A stretch of 64,000 nt of DNA from Cryobacterium sp. Y11 (GCF_002929535.1 NZ_PJJO01000053.1:62001-126000); one strand, 5' to 3'. Counted from the stretch's first letter, positions 40,783 through 51,242 are shown. Numbers and translations are program-made. The notes: generated from the sequence alone by a model not told the origin.

Positions 40783-43083
40783 ATGACACGTTCAGCTCCC
40801 ATCGAAGACATCAACGAAGATAATCTCGTTGTCACCGCCCCCAAGACCCACGCGGCAGGTGTCGGAGCCGTATTGGTGGCGCTCGATCGAGGTATCGCCC
40901 AGGCCGGTGTCGTGCGCACCGCGCGGTCATTGCTGCGCCTCAATCAACGTGACGGCACCGACTGCCCCGGATGCGCGTGGCCGGAATCTCAGGGACATCG
41001 CAAGACCGCAGAGTTCTGCGAGAACGGCGCGAAGGCCGTCGCTGAAGAGAGCACGCTGCGCACGGTGACGCCCGAGTTCTGGGCGGAGCATTCCATCGCC
41101 GAGCTCGCTACGAAAACCGAGTACTGGCTCGGAAACCAGGGCCGCATTACGCACCCCGTCGTCATTCGCCCGGGCGACACGCACTACTCGCAGATCTCCT
41201 GGGATGATGCCTTCGAGCTCATCGGTGAGCAGATTCGCGCCACAGTGCCCGACCGCACCGTCTTCTATACATCTGGCCGCACCGCCAACGAGTCGGCGTT
41301 CATGTACCAATTGTTCGCGCGGTCCATCGGCACCAATAACCTGCCGGACTGCTCCAATATGTGCCACGAGTCGTCGGGCTCAGCGCTGAACCCCACGATC
41401 GGCATCGGCAAGGGTACGGTCTCGCTCGAAGATATCCACCAGGCTGAACTCATTTTGGTGGTCGGCCAGAACCCGGGCACCAACCACCCCCGCATGCTGT
41501 CGGCTTTGGCCGAATGCAAGGACAACGGCGGCAAGATTGTGGCCGTCAACCCGCTGCCCGAGGCTGGACTGTTCAACTTCATGGACCCGCAGACTCCGAA
41601 GGGCGTCGTCGGCAAGGGCACCAACCTGGCCGATGAGTTTCTGCAGATCAAGGTCGGGGGCGATCTGGCCCTGTTCCAGGCGCTCGGCCACCTGCTACTC
41701 GAAGAAGAAGCGCGCGTGCCAGGGTCGGTCATCGACCACGAGTTCGTTGCCGCAAACACCGACGGAATCGAGGCCTACCGGGCAGCCCGATCAGTGATCG
41801 ACTGGGCTGAGACAAAGAAAGCCACCGGCCTGGACCGTGCCGCAATCGAGACCGTGGCCCAGCTGCTCATCGCGAGCAAAGCCACCATCATCTGCTGGGC
41901 GCTCGGACTGACCCAGCAGCCACACTCGGTGAACACCCTCAAGGAAATCATCAACCTGCTGCTCCTGCAGGGCAACTTCGGCAAGCCTGGCGCCGGCGCG
42001 TGCCCGGTACGCGGACACTCGAACGTGCAGGGCGATCGCACTATGGGTGTGTGGGAAAAGCCGAAGGAGCCCATGCTCGCCGCCCTCGACGCCGAGTTCG
42101 GCATCGTATCCCCGCGGGAGCACGGCCTCGACTCCGTCGATACGGTGGATGCCTTCGTGCATGACCGCGTCGACGTGTTCGTCTCCATGGGCGGAAACTT
42201 CGCCTTGGCCTGCTCCGACACCGACCTGCTGGAGAAGGCCATGCAGCGCGTCGGTCTCACCGTGCACGTCTCCACCAAGCCCAATCGCTCGCACGTCATG
42301 CACGGTGTGACCTCGCTCATTCTGCCGACGCTCGGCCGAACGGATACCGATGACAAGCATCCGTCTGGCCGTCAGGTGCTCTCGGTGGAAGACTCGATGT
42401 CGGTCGTTCGCACCACTCAGGGACGCCTCGATCCGGTGTCGGAGCACCTGCTCGCCGAACCGGTGATCATCGCCCGCATGGCCCACGCCACGCTCGGAGA
42501 CGACCACGCGGTCGATTGGAAGGCAATGGCGGATGACTACGACGTCGTTCGTGATCACATTTCCCGCGTCATCCCCGGCTTCGTCGATTTCAACGTTCGG
42601 CTCAAGACCAAGAACGGCTTCGTGCTGCCCAACCCCCCGCGCGATTCGCGCAGCTTTGCCACCGACATCGGCCTGGCGCGCTTCACGGTGAGCCCGATCG
42701 AGTACCTGACGGCGCCGGAGGGGCACCTGATTCTGCAGACCATCCGCAGCCACGACCAGTACAACACCACGTTCTACGGGCTTGACGACCGCTACCGCGG
42801 CATCAAGAACGGGCGTCGCGTCATCCTCATTCACGAAGACGACGTCACCGAGCTGGGCTTCGCCGACCGCGACATGGTCGATGTGATCAGCACATACCAA
42901 GGCGTTGAGCGTCGTGCCGACACGTTCCGCCTCGTGGTCTATCCCACACCGAAGGGATGCGCGGCTGCGTACTTTCCGGAGGCGAACGCGCTCATGCACC
43001 GCGAGCTCGTGGCCCGCGAATCGAACACCCCCGGTTACAAGGCCATGACCGTGCGCTTCGTTGCAGCCGGCGCCGACGCCTAG
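40783..43083 (+). CDS. FdhF/YdeP family molybdopterin oxidoreductase
   Basis: 766 aa. The N-terminal Cys motif DCPGCAWPESQGHRKTAEFC, continuing ENGAKAV, marks the FdhF/YdeP group. DCSNMCHESSGSALNPTIGI, LILVVGQNPGTNHPRMLSAL and CPVRGHSNVQGDRTMGVWEK are cofactor-binding segments, and the last 120 residues form the molybdopterin dinucleotide-binding domain (NTTFYGLDDRYRGIKNGRRV). Members are formate dehydrogenase-like or of unknown substrate. FdhD and MoaA encoded next to it fit a bis-MGD enzyme. AGGATAG precedes the ATG. Confidence 0.9.
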   Translation: MTRSAPIEDINEDNLVVTAPKTHAAGVGAVLVALDRGIAQAGVVRTARSLLRLNQRDGTDCPGCAWPESQGHRKTAEFCENGAKAVAEESTLRTVTPEFWAEHSIAELATKTEYWLGNQGRITHPVVIRPGDTHYSQISWDDAFELIGEQIRATVPDRTVFYTSGRTANESAFMYQLFARSIGTNNLPDCSNMCHESSGSALNPTIGIGKGTVSLEDIHQAELILVVGQNPGTNHPRMLSALAECKDNGGKIVAVNPLPEAGLFNFMDPQTPKGVVGKGTNLADEFLQIKVGGDLALFQALGHLLLEEEARVPGSVIDHEFVAANTDGIEAYRAARSVIDWAETKKATGLDRAAIETVAQLLIASKATIICWALGLTQQPHSVNTLKEIINLLLLQGNFGKPGAGACPVRGHSNVQGDRTMGVWEKPKEPMLAALDAEFGIVSPREHGLDSVDTVDAFVHDRVDVFVSMGGNFALACSDTDLLEKAMQRVGLTVHVSTKPNRSHVMHGVTSLILPTLGRTDTDDKHPSGRQVLSVEDSMSVVRTTQGRLDPVSEHLLAEPVIIARMAHATLGDDHAVDWKAMADDYDVVRDHISRVIPGFVDFNVRLKTKNGFVLPNPPRDSRSFATDIGLARFTVSPIEYLTAPEGHLILQTIRSHDQYNTTFYGLDDRYRGIKNGRRVILIHEDDVTELGFADRDMVDVISTYQGVERRADTFRLVVYPTPKGCAAAYFPEANALMHRELVARESNTPGYKAMTVRFVAAGADA

Positions 43084-43089
43084 CCTGAG

Positions 43090-43941
43090 CTAGGCGGCCT
43101 GCTCGTCTACCTGTGCGTCGATGATCCGGTCGCCGCCAGCGTAGACGACCATAGAGTTGCCGCGGAGAAAGCCGACCAGGGTCATGCCGACCTCGACGGC
43201 GAACTCCGCGGCCAGTGACGACGGTGCCGAGACCGCTGCGAGCACCGGAATTCCCGCCATCAGGGCTTTCTGAGTGAGTTCGAAACTCGCTCTGCTCGAC
43301 ACCATAAGAACCGTGCCGGTCAGCGGCAGCCTGTTCTCCTTGACCGCCCAGCCGATGACCTTGTCGACGGCGTTGTGGCGGCCGACATCTTCGCGCAAAA
43401 CGAGGAGTTCGCCAGTGGCGGCATCGAACAGTCCGGCAGCGTGGATGCCGCCCGTTTTCTCGAACACGTTCTGCCCGGCGCGCAGCTTGTCGGGAAAAGT
43501 CGTGAGCAATTCGGCAGTCACGTGCACCGCGTCATCCGCTATCTCGAAGACTGACTTGGTGCGCACGGCATCGATGCTCTCCTTGCCGCATAAGCCACAG
43601 GAGCTGTTGGTGATGAGGGAGCGCTCCAGGCTCGGTGCCGGTGGCGCGACGCCCGCGCCGAGGGTGACATCGAGCACGTTATAGGTGTTGACCCCGTCGA
43701 TGGCCCCGGCGCAGTAGCGGGCCGAATTGAAGTCGTCGCCCTGAGTAATGACGCCCTCCGAGACCAGGAACCCAGCCGCAAGGTCGACGTCGTTGCCGGG
43801 GGTACGCATCGTGACGGCGAGACGGCGGCCGTTCACTCGAATTTCCAGGGGTTCTTCGACCGCCAGCAGGTCCTCACCAGCCAGAGGCTGAGCGCCGACG
43901 GTGATTCGGGTAATTTTGCGTCGCGCGGTAATTCTATTCAT
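43090..43941 (-). CDS. fdhD: Formate dehydrogenase accessory sulfurtransferase FdhD
   Basis: 283 aa. The paired cysteines of NSSCGLCGKESIDAVRTK (Cys115 and Cys118) are the catalytic CxxC. REDVGRHNAVDKVIGWAVKE and GTVLMVSSRASFELTQKALM are conserved. FdhD transfers sulfur from a cysteine desulfurase to the Mo-bis-MGD cofactor of formate dehydrogenase-like enzymes. It is convergent with the oxidoreductase gene, six bp apart. Confidence 0.95.
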   Translation of the reverse strand: MNRITARRKITRITVGAQPLAGEDLLAVEEPLEIRVNGRRLAVTMRTPGNDVDLAAGFLVSEGVITQGDDFNSARYCAGAIDGVNTYNVLDVTLGAGVAPPAPSLERSLITNSSCGLCGKESIDAVRTKSVFEIADDAVHVTAELLTTFPDKLRAGQNVFEKTGGIHAAGLFDAATGELLVLREDVGRHNAVDKVIGWAVKENRLPLTGTVLMVSSRASFELTQKALMAGIPVLAAVSAPSSLAAEFAVEVGMTLVGFLRGNSMVVYAGGDRIIDAQVDEQAA

Positions 43942-43990
43942 TCTTAAAGTCTCCCACGCTGGTGCCGTTACCGCACTTCAGCACCGCCGA

Positions 43991-45109
43991 TTAACCGCCA
44001 ATGTAGGACATTTCAATTTTCTTGGCACCGGATGCCCGCAATTCACTGGTCTTCGCGCTCCGCAACTGCGAATAGCGGTCGGTGCGCTCCCGCCAGAGGT
44101 GCGCCATGACGGTGGAGAGTTCGGCGTCGGAGCAGCCACCACGCATAAGGGCCCGCAGATCGTGGCCTTCAGTAGCGAACAAGCAGGTGAACAACTTGCC
44201 GTCAGTCGAGACCCGCGCCCGGGAGCAGGTCTGGCAGAAGTTTTGGGTCACGCTCGAGATCACGCCGATTTCGCCGCCGCCGTCCTGGTAGCGCCAGCGT
44301 CTTGAGGTTTCGCCACTGTAGTTCGGAGCGATCTCTTCGAGCGGTAACTCAGCATGAATGCGCGCAATGACGTCCTTCGACGGCACGACAGCGCCCATCT
44401 CCCAGCCGTTGCTGGTGCCGACGTCCATGAATTCGATAAACCGCAAAATGTAGGGGGTGTCCTTGAAATGGCGGGCCATGGCAACGATGTCCTGGTCGTT
44501 TTTGCCGCGCTGCACCACCATATTGACCTTGACCGGGCCGAGCCCGACCGCTTCGGCCACGTCGATGCCGTGCAGTACCTTCGCAACGGGAAATTTCACG
44601 TCGTTCATGGTGCGAAACGTGATGTCGTCGAGCGAGTCGAGCGACACGGTGACTCGCTTCAGACCGGCATCCTTGAGCGCCTGGGCCTTGACGGCCAGCG
44701 CCGACCCGTTCGTAGTGAGCGCAATGTCAACCTCACGACCGTCGGGGGTGCGTAGCTCAGCCAGCAAGGCAATGAGGTCTTCAAGCCCCTTACGCAGCAG
44801 TGGTTCACCGCCGGTCAGCCGAATCTTCTCAACGCCATGGGCGACGGCTACGCGCGCAAGCCGGGTGAGTTCCTCGAAGCTGAGGAGTTCGTCGTGTTCC
44901 ATGAACGCGAAGTCCCGGCCGAAGATCTCCTTGGGCATACAGTACACGCAGCGAAAGTTGCAGCGGTCGGTGACGCTCAGGCGCAGATCATGCAGGGGCC
45001 GGTTTAGCCGGTCGGTCACGATACCGGTGGGCGTTTCAAGGTCCACCGGAATGTCCGCGCGCTCTCGATAGAAACGCGGAGCTGGTTCTGCAAGGTCGGC
45101 GCCGGTCAT
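43991..45109 (-). CDS. moaA: GTP 3',8-cyclase MoaA
   Basis: 372 aa radical SAM enzyme. The motif [20 protein letters not shown] has Cys50, Cys54 and Cys57. The second cluster is [20 protein letters not shown] near the C-terminus. MoaA starts molybdenum cofactor synthesis from GTP with MoaC. The C-terminus ends MSYIGG, the GG tail needed for activity. It lies directly upstream of fdhD in the same direction. Confidence 0.96.
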   Translation of the reverse strand: MTGADLAEPAPRFYRERADIPVDLETPTGIVTDRLNRPLHDLRLSVTDRCNFRCVYCMPKEIFGRDFAFMEHDELLSFEELTRLARVAVAHGVEKIRLTGGEPLLRKGLEDLIALLAELRTPDGREVDIALTTNGSALAVKAQALKDAGLKRVTVSLDSLDDITFRTMNDVKFPVAKVLHGIDVAEAVGLGPVKVNMVVQRGKNDQDIVAMARHFKDTPYILRFIEFMDVGTSNGWEMGAVVPSKDVIARIHAELPLEEIAPNYSGETSRRWRYQDGGGEIGVISSVTQNFCQTCSRARVSTDGKLFTCLFATEGHDLRALMRGGCSDAELSTVMAHLWRERTDRYSQLRSAKTSELRASGAKKIEMSYIGG

Positions 45110-45191
45110 GCTTCCACCCTAACCCCGCGCCCCGCACGGAGATGCACAGAACACCGGTTCTAAGCGGATGCTGATGGACGCCGCACCAAGA

Positions 45192-45224
45192 ATGGCCCGC
45201 CCGGGAGAATTCCCAGGCGGGCCA
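45192..45224 (-). terminator. Hairpin downstream of the formaldehyde dehydrogenase gene
   Basis: Arms ATGGCCCGCC and GGCGGGCCAT continue inward as GGG/CCC around a short AT-rich loop, 15 bp after the stop codon. There is no long U-tract. Confidence 0.6.
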
Positions 45225-45239
45225 TCCACTTATCTGCTG

Positions 45240-46457
45240 CTAGCCCTTGACGTAGCCATTGGGGTTCAGCACATACTTCGTGGCGGCTCCCGCGTCGAAT
45301 TCCTTGTAGCCACGCGGGGCATCTTCGAGGCTGATGGCCTGGGCGTTGACGGCCTTGGCGATCTGTACCTTGTCGTGCAGGATCGCCATCATCAGCTGGC
45401 GGTTGTACCTCATCACCGGGCACTGACCGGTGGTGAAGGACAGCGACTTGGCCCAGCCGAGGCCCAGCCGAATCGACAGCGAGCCCACCTGGGCGGCCTT
45501 TTCTTTGGCTCCCGGGTCACCCGTGACGTAGAGGCCCGGAATGCCGAGGGCACCGCCGGCCGCTGTAACCGTCATGAGCGAGTTGAGCACGGTGGCCGGC
45601 GCCTCGTGATCGGCGTCCTTACCGTGGCCACGCGCTTCAAAGCCCACCGCGTCGACACCGGCGTCAACCTCGGGCACACCGAGGATCTGTTCGATCTGCT
45701 CCCCCGGCTCGCCTTTGCTGAGGTCGATAGTCTCGCAGCCGAAGCTGCGGGCCTGCGCGAGGCGGTCCGCGTTCATGTCACCGACGATGACGACGGCCGC
45801 GCCGAGCAGCTGCGCCGAGACGGCAGCCGCGAGGCCCACCGGACCGGCACCGGCCACGTAGACGGTCGATCCGACGCCGGCACCGGCCGTGTAGGCCCCG
45901 TGGAATCCGGTCGGGAAGATGTCGGAGAGCATGGTGAGGTCCATGATCTTTTCGAGCGCCTGGTCCCGATCGGGAAACTTCAACAGGTTCCAGTCGGCGT
46001 AAGGAACGAGCACGTACTCGGCCTGCCCGCCGACCCAGCCGCCCATGTCGACGTAACCATAAGCACTACCCGGACGGTCCGGGTTGACGTTGAGGCAGAT
46101 GCCGGTCTTACGTTCCTTGCAGTTGCGACAGCGACCGCAGCTAATGTTGAACGGCACCGACACGATGTCGCCCACCTTGATGAATTCGACGTCGGGGCCA
46201 GCCTCGACTACTTCACCGGTGATTTCGTGACCCAGCACCAGGTTCGCCGGTGCGGTCGTGCGGCCGCGCACCATGTGCTGGTCGGAGCCGCAAATATTGG
46301 TGGTCACGGTCTTGAGAATGACTCCATGGGGCACCTTACGTCCCACGTTTTCCGGGTTGACGCCCGGCCCGTCTTTCAGCTCGAAACTCGGGTAATCAAT
46401 GTCGATTACCTCAACGACACCCGGGCTCTTATAGGCAACTGCTCTGTTTCCCGTCAT
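45240..46457 (-). CDS. fdhA: Glutathione-independent formaldehyde dehydrogenase
   Basis: 405 aa zinc-dependent medium-chain dehydrogenase. It starts MTGNRAVAYKSPGVVEVIDI. The catalytic zinc region is TTNICGSDQHMVRGRTTAPA followed by NLVLGHEITGEVVEAG, and the structural zinc loop is SCGRCRNCKERKTGICLNVN. The NAD motif is VYVAGAGPVGLAAAVSAQLL. The family oxidises formaldehyde to formate with NAD without added glutathione. It would feed formate to the neighbouring FdhF-type enzyme. Confidence 0.93.
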   Translation of the reverse strand: MTGNRAVAYKSPGVVEVIDIDYPSFELKDGPGVNPENVGRKVPHGVILKTVTTNICGSDQHMVRGRTTAPANLVLGHEITGEVVEAGPDVEFIKVGDIVSVPFNISCGRCRNCKERKTGICLNVNPDRPGSAYGYVDMGGWVGGQAEYVLVPYADWNLLKFPDRDQALEKIMDLTMLSDIFPTGFHGAYTAGAGVGSTVYVAGAGPVGLAAAVSAQLLGAAVVIVGDMNADRLAQARSFGCETIDLSKGEPGEQIEQILGVPEVDAGVDAVGFEARGHGKDADHEAPATVLNSLMTVTAAGGALGIPGLYVTGDPGAKEKAAQVGSLSIRLGLGWAKSLSFTTGQCPVMRYNRQLMMAILHDKVQIAKAVNAQAISLEDAPRGYKEFDAGAATKYVLNPNGYVKG

Positions 46458-46649
46458 GAACTACCTTCCTGGTTTTACGCTGATCAGGATGATGTGTTGG
46501 CCACGGCCTGATCGGCACTGGATGTTCCTGAACGCTGCGTGTGAGGACAGCTCCCTCACTTCATCACGGCTCGGCTGAAATTACAATCAGTCAATTGCCA
46601 GTTCGTGCCCCCCTTTTAGGACTCAGGCACGACCAGACCGGTGGGCGGC

Positions 46650-48764
46650 TCAGGCCTTCCAGACCTGCACAACGGATGGCCGTGGACCGGCCCAGGCACC
46701 GGCCGGCACGGGTGCGCCCAACGGAACGTAGTCGGGGAATCTGCTCGACGGGGCCGCCCAGCTGCCTCGCTCCCCCGGGTGCTGCACGGCGACGTAGACC
46801 ATCGATTGCTCAGAGCGGATGACCGGACCGCAGGTTTCGGCCTCGCGCGGTACCGAGAGGAACTGCTGCACCCTGCCGCGCTCGGGGCCAGCGAGCGGCA
46901 CCTTAAACAGTCCGTCACAGTACCCGATCGTGCTCGGCGCGCCGTCGGTGGAGATCCACAGGTTGCCCTCGGCGTCGAAAGCCACGTTGTCTGGACACGA
47001 GATGGGCGACACCTTCTCGCTCGGAAAACCAGCAAAGTAGGTGCTCGTGTTCGACGCCGGGTCGCCACAGACCAGCAGCAGGTTCCAGTCAAAGGTCACC
47101 GAGGTGGCGTCGGAGCCGGTTTCGGTGATCTCGACGATGTGACCGTCACGGTTGGCGACCCGCGGGTTGGACTCCGTGGCACCCTCCTTGCCGAGCCGGC
47201 CGCGATCGGTGTTGTTGGTGCAGGCGACATAGATCTTCCCGGTCACCGGGCTCGGCTCGACGTCTTCGCAACGGTCCATTTTGGTCGCGCCGACGGCATC
47301 CGCTACCAGGCGGGTGTTCACGAGCGCATCGTCGGTGCTGAAGCCCGGTACCTGGCAGACGCCGTCGATGACGAGCGCCACCCACTGGCCGGTGCCGTCG
47401 AATTGCCCGTCGGCGGGCAGCTGGCCGGTGCCGGTGATCTCCCCGGCCGGCGAGTTGCCGGTGAAGCGGGCCACGTACAGGGATCCGCGGGTGAGGAGGG
47501 TCTTGTTGTGGCTGCGCGCCTTCGGGCTCTTCTTCTTGTCGAAGCGGTCGTGGGAGACGAATTTGTAGAGGTAATCGAAGCGTTCGTCGTCGCCCATGTA
47601 GGCGGCGACATGGCCGGTCTTTCCGACGATCACGTTGGCGCCCTCGTGCTTGAACCGGCCGAGGGCCGTGTGCTTGACCGGGGGCTCGTTCGGTGCCTCC
47701 GGATCGACCTCCACGATCCAGCCGAATCTGTTCGGCTCGTTCTCGTTGCCGGCGATGGTGGCGTCGAAGCGGTCGTCGATCTGCTCCCAGAGCCGACCGG
47801 TCGGGCGATTGGCGAGGCCGTAGCGGGCATCCGCTGTGCTGGTGCCCTTGGAGCGAAAGTACCCGTTGAAGTTCTCTTCACCGGAAAGCACGGTGCCCCA
47901 CGGGGTGGTGCCACCGGCACAGTTCCCGAGGGTGCCAAGCACGGTGCGGCCCGTCGGGTCGGCTTTGGTCTTCAGCAGGTCGCTGCCGGCGGCCGGGCCG
48001 GTGACGGTGAACGGTGTGCTCGCGGTGATGCGGCGGTTGAGGGGGTCACCCACGCGGTAGGTCCAGGGTTGACCGGCGCGCTTCCGTTCAAGGGCGACCA
48101 CGGACATGCCGTGGGCCATCATGGCCACGCGACGATACTCATCCGCTTCGACCGCGGTGAGGGCTGGCGAAAACATGATGCCCTCGTTGGTGTATTCATG
48201 GTTGGTGACGAGGATGCCGGCGCGTCCCTTGGGTCCCTTGCTCTCGATGATGTCGAGGTAGTCATTGTTGTAGCCGAACTGGCGGGCCTGCAATGCGGCG
48301 CTCTGGTGTTCGGGGTCGAAACGATCGGTGGCGGCGAAGAGCGGGTCGCCCCAGCGGATGATCGGGTTCCAGGAATAGCCCGTCGGAACCACAAAAGAGT
48401 CAACGGCGGCCGGAACTGGAGCGATGGGGGCGAACGCGAGGCCGCGGCCAGCAGCACCGGCCGGGCGGCCCGGCACGGCCATAGCGGGAACGGGTTCGCC
48501 GGAACCGAGCAGGATGGCGGCAGCGCCGGCGCCAACCCCCACGAGCAGGGAACGACGGCTCAGGGCCACGCCGGCGATGTCGCGAAAGTAGTCGTTCGCG
48601 CTCTCGTTCGGTACCGGGTGAAAGCAGGCATCCGCACACTTGAGGTGGCAGGTGACCGCGCTGCGCTTGCCGCGGGTGTGTCCCTCCATCGGCAACAACG
48701 GCAGTAACGGCCGGTCCCGGTCGGGGGTGTGCTGGCGGGGGCCGGTGGATTCACGGTGCAGCAT
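46650..48764 (-). CDS. PhoX-type phosphatase (DUF839), Tat-exported
   Basis: 704 aa. A Tat signal follows an unusual 70-residue N-terminal part: SRRSLLVGVGAGAAAILLGS at about residues 69-88. The DUF839 beta-propeller then shows WNPIIRWGDPLFAATDRFDP, NHEYTNEGIMFSPA, NCAGGTTPWGTVLSGEENFN, GRFKHEGANVIVGKTGHVAA and CPDNVAFDAEGNLWISTDGA. PhoX enzymes are iron/calcium alkaline phosphatases secreted under phosphate limitation. The family also has members of unknown activity. The stretch 46458-46649 holds no gene. Confidence 0.88.
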   Translation of the reverse strand: MLHRESTGPRQHTPDRDRPLLPLLPMEGHTRGKRSAVTCHLKCADACFHPVPNESANDYFRDIAGVALSRRSLLVGVGAGAAAILLGSGEPVPAMAVPGRPAGAAGRGLAFAPIAPVPAAVDSFVVPTGYSWNPIIRWGDPLFAATDRFDPEHQSAALQARQFGYNNDYLDIIESKGPKGRAGILVTNHEYTNEGIMFSPALTAVEADEYRRVAMMAHGMSVVALERKRAGQPWTYRVGDPLNRRITASTPFTVTGPAAGSDLLKTKADPTGRTVLGTLGNCAGGTTPWGTVLSGEENFNGYFRSKGTSTADARYGLANRPTGRLWEQIDDRFDATIAGNENEPNRFGWIVEVDPEAPNEPPVKHTALGRFKHEGANVIVGKTGHVAAYMGDDERFDYLYKFVSHDRFDKKKSPKARSHNKTLLTRGSLYVARFTGNSPAGEITGTGQLPADGQFDGTGQWVALVIDGVCQVPGFSTDDALVNTRLVADAVGATKMDRCEDVEPSPVTGKIYVACTNNTDRGRLGKEGATESNPRVANRDGHIVEITETGSDATSVTFDWNLLLVCGDPASNTSTYFAGFPSEKVSPISCPDNVAFDAEGNLWISTDGAPSTIGYCDGLFKVPLAGPERGRVQQFLSVPREAETCGPVIRSEQSMVYVAVQHPGERGSWAAPSSRFPDYVPLGAPVPAGAWAGPRPSVVQVWKA

Positions 48765-48898
48765 GGGGGCACTCCTCGTGGTCGATGCGACGAACCCCGA
48801 ATTGGGGATAGACCTACCCTCCTGCCGTCCCCTCTCTCGTTCGAGGCCGCCCGGTGTCTGATCGGTGAACCGGACATGAACGCTCGGGGCCGTCTGAC

Positions 48899-49948
48899 CT
48901 ACAGAACGATGAGCCCGATCACCCAGACGGCAGCGAAGCCCGCGACGCCTTGGATGGCGGTGGCCGGGGTAAGCGTGCGGTACGCGGTCGCGACTGGAAT
49001 GCGGCTGAGCTGGGAGACAACCCAGAAGAAGCTGTCATTGGCGTGCGAGACGACCATGGCACCGGCACCGATGGCCAGCATCGAGAGCACCTTTCCCAGA
49101 TCGGAGTCGAGCCCGAGGGCGGGTAACAGCGGCAGGAGCAGCACCGAGGTAGTCACCATGGCGACCGTCGACGAGCCCTGGGCGGTCTTGAGCGCGGCCG
49201 AGATTAAGAACGGGACGGCGAGGCCCAGGCAGAGGGTCGAGAGCGTGGTGCCGAGAAAATCGGTGAGGTCGGACGCCGCGAGAATCGCTCCGAAGGCGGC
49301 ACCGGAGGCGGTGATCAGCAAAATGGGAGCTGAGATACGGATGCCCTCATTCACGCGTTCGCCAAACATCTCCAGTTTTCCCTTACCACGCAGCAGGAAC
49401 AGCGCGGCAATGAGGCCAACAGCCAGGGCGATGACCGGGGTCCCGAGAAAAATGATGGCGGCGTACAGGCCGGATTCACCGAACGGCAGGGCCGGAAGGT
49501 TGGCGATTGAGGCGATGCAGATCAGTAAAATCGGGGCGAGAATCGGTAGAAAGGCCAGGAATGTGTTGGGCAACTTGCCATAGGCGGCGCGGATGGTTTC
49601 GTAATCCGAGTCGAGGTCGCTCTCTTCGCTGGCCAGCTCTGGGATCAGCTCAATGTCTTTTTTCAGGAACCGGTTGGCCCAGAGCAGCCCGGCCAGTCGA
49701 TATCGCCGCGCCGGTGCGTTCGAGAATCACCCCGATGATGGTGCCGAACAGAATGATCAGACCGATATTGCCCAGGGAGGCGCCGAAGGCTGTCGTGATG
49801 ATCGGGGCGATCTCAGCGACGGAAGGCCGAAGGTAAAACCACCGACCAACGCCGCAGCAAGCAGCGCGAGGAAGGGATTGATTTTCAGCTTCGCAGTAGC
49901 GAAGACGATGGCGACGACAAGGGTCACCAGGATAGCGATGCTCAGCAT
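48899..49948 (-). pseudogene. GntP-family gluconate/glycerate permease, inactivated
   Basis: Three pieces of one gene are visible. The start is MLSIAILVTLVVAIVFATAK, LKINPFLALLAAALVGGFTF. After a single-base frameshift comes VAEIAPIITTAFGASLGNIG, LIILFGTIIGVILERTGAA. Then, fused directly in another frame, is LAGLLWANRFLKKDIELIPE followed by a long intact C-terminal half (LPNTFLAFLPILAPILLICI, HANDSFFWVVSQLSRIPVAT). Roughly 130 residues of the central region are deleted. The permease cannot be functional. It lies downstream of the glycerate kinase gene, in a sugar-acid operon. Confidence 0.88.
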
Positions 49949-49997
49949 TGAGACGGCCTTTCTCTTTCAGGTTCAAGTTCAGGTGGAACGGTGGCGA

Positions 49998-51170
49998 TTA
50001 GCGGGAGTGAAGAAAGAGTGCGACGGCGTGCGCCGTGGTTTCGCGTACCCGTGCGGCCGCATTCTGCTGCAGGTCGTCGAGCGTTGCTGGCCCACCGGCG
50101 ATCGAGAATGCGGCAGTGACACCGGATGCCGCGGTGTCGGCCGCAGACAGCGCTACCCGCCCGGCGATGACGACGACCGGGCAGCCTGCCGGGGCGAGAC
50201 GAGCGACGGCGACGGCGACCTTGCCCCCGAGGGACTGAGAGTCGAAGCTGCCTTCACCGGTGAGCACGAGATCGGCGTTGGCCATTTTGTGCGGCAGGCC
50301 GACGGCATCCGCTACCAGGGCGGAGCCGGGAACCAACTCGGCCCGAAGCAGCGGCACGAGAGTGGCCGGCATACCGCCGGCCGCCCCCGCTCCAGGCCGG
50401 TCGGTCATGTCTTCGCCGGTCATGTCGAGCACGATCGCGGCGAGGTGGGCCAGGCCGGCGTCGAGCCCAGCGATATCGCGGGGCTGTGCACCCTTTTGCG
50501 GACCGAAAACGGCAGCGGCACCGGTAGGGCCACAGAGTGGATTGTTCACGTCGACGGCGAGGCGCCAGCGCACGGAGCGGGCGCGTGGGTGCAGCTCGCT
50601 CAGGTCAATCGAGGCAATCCGGGCCAGCCCAGCCCCGCCGGGAGCAACGGGGGTGCCGGCAGCGTCAAGAAACCGCGCACCTAGGCCAGCCAACAAACCT
50701 GTTCCACCGTCGGTGCTGGCCGAGCCGCCGACGCAAACCAGAATCTCTTCGACGTTTTGTTCGAGCAGCTCGAGGGCGAGCAGACCGACCCCGAAGGTGT
50801 CGGCGCGCTGGGGCTGGGGCGCGGCATCCGCGACCAGCGGCAAGCCATTAGACTCGGCCGCCTCGATCAGACCAATGAGACCATCAGCCGAGGTGGTATA
50901 GCGAGCCTTGCGGCTACGGCCGAGCGCGTCGACAGTGAGCAGGCTGCGGGGTGTGACTCCCCAGACCATAGCGATGGCATCGAGGGTTCCTTCGCCGCCG
51001 TCGGCCATCGGACAGATCGTCAGCTGGGCCTCCGACAAGCCGAGGGCCAGGCAAGCGCCCCGTGCCCCGGCTGCCATGGCGTCGGCCGCATCGGCCGCGC
51101 TCAGACTGCCCTTGAACGAATCGGGTGCGATGACCAGTGTGAGCGGCTTCAGCGCCGTGCGACCATTCAT
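49998..51170 (-). CDS. Glycerate kinase (GarK/GlxK type)
   Basis: 390 aa. It has the family motifs LVIAPDSFKGSLSAADAADA, CPMADGGEGTLDAIAMVWG, VGGSASTDGGTGLLAGLGAR and ADLVLTGEGSFDSQSLGGKV. The enzyme phosphorylates D-glycerate, the end product of glucarate/galactarate or glyoxylate routes, into glycolysis. It follows a CdaR-type regulator gene by 72 bp and is followed by the decayed permease gene. Confidence 0.94.
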   Translation of the reverse strand: MNGRTALKPLTLVIAPDSFKGSLSAADAADAMAAGARGACLALGLSEAQLTICPMADGGEGTLDAIAMVWGVTPRSLLTVDALGRSRKARYTTSADGLIGLIEAAESNGLPLVADAAPQPQRADTFGVGLLALELLEQNVEEILVCVGGSASTDGGTGLLAGLGARFLDAAGTPVAPGGAGLARIASIDLSELHPRARSVRWRLAVDVNNPLCGPTGAAAVFGPQKGAQPRDIAGLDAGLAHLAAIVLDMTGEDMTDRPGAGAAGGMPATLVPLLRAELVPGSALVADAVGLPHKMANADLVLTGEGSFDSQSLGGKVAVAVARLAPAGCPVVVIAGRVALSAADTAASGVTAAFSIAGGPATLDDLQQNAAARVRETTAHAVALFLHSR

Positions 51171-51242
51171 TGATTCAGGCTAGAACACAATCGCACACAT
51201 ATTAAGGTGGAACGAACCCACATTTACTCGTGACTGATGTGG

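Noticed and set aside
45168..46511. 447-codon plus-strand frame opposite the formaldehyde dehydrogenase gene, and similar long frames opposite fliI (12158-13153), the FdhF-type gene (41791-42999) and sufS (32326-33303)
   Set aside because: All lie antisense to confidently assigned genes and lack motifs and ribosome binding sites.
46641..48707. 688-codon open frame on the plus strand opposite the PhoX-type gene
   Set aside because: It overlaps a gene with a Tat signal and DUF839 motifs along its full length and has no recognisable sequence of its own.
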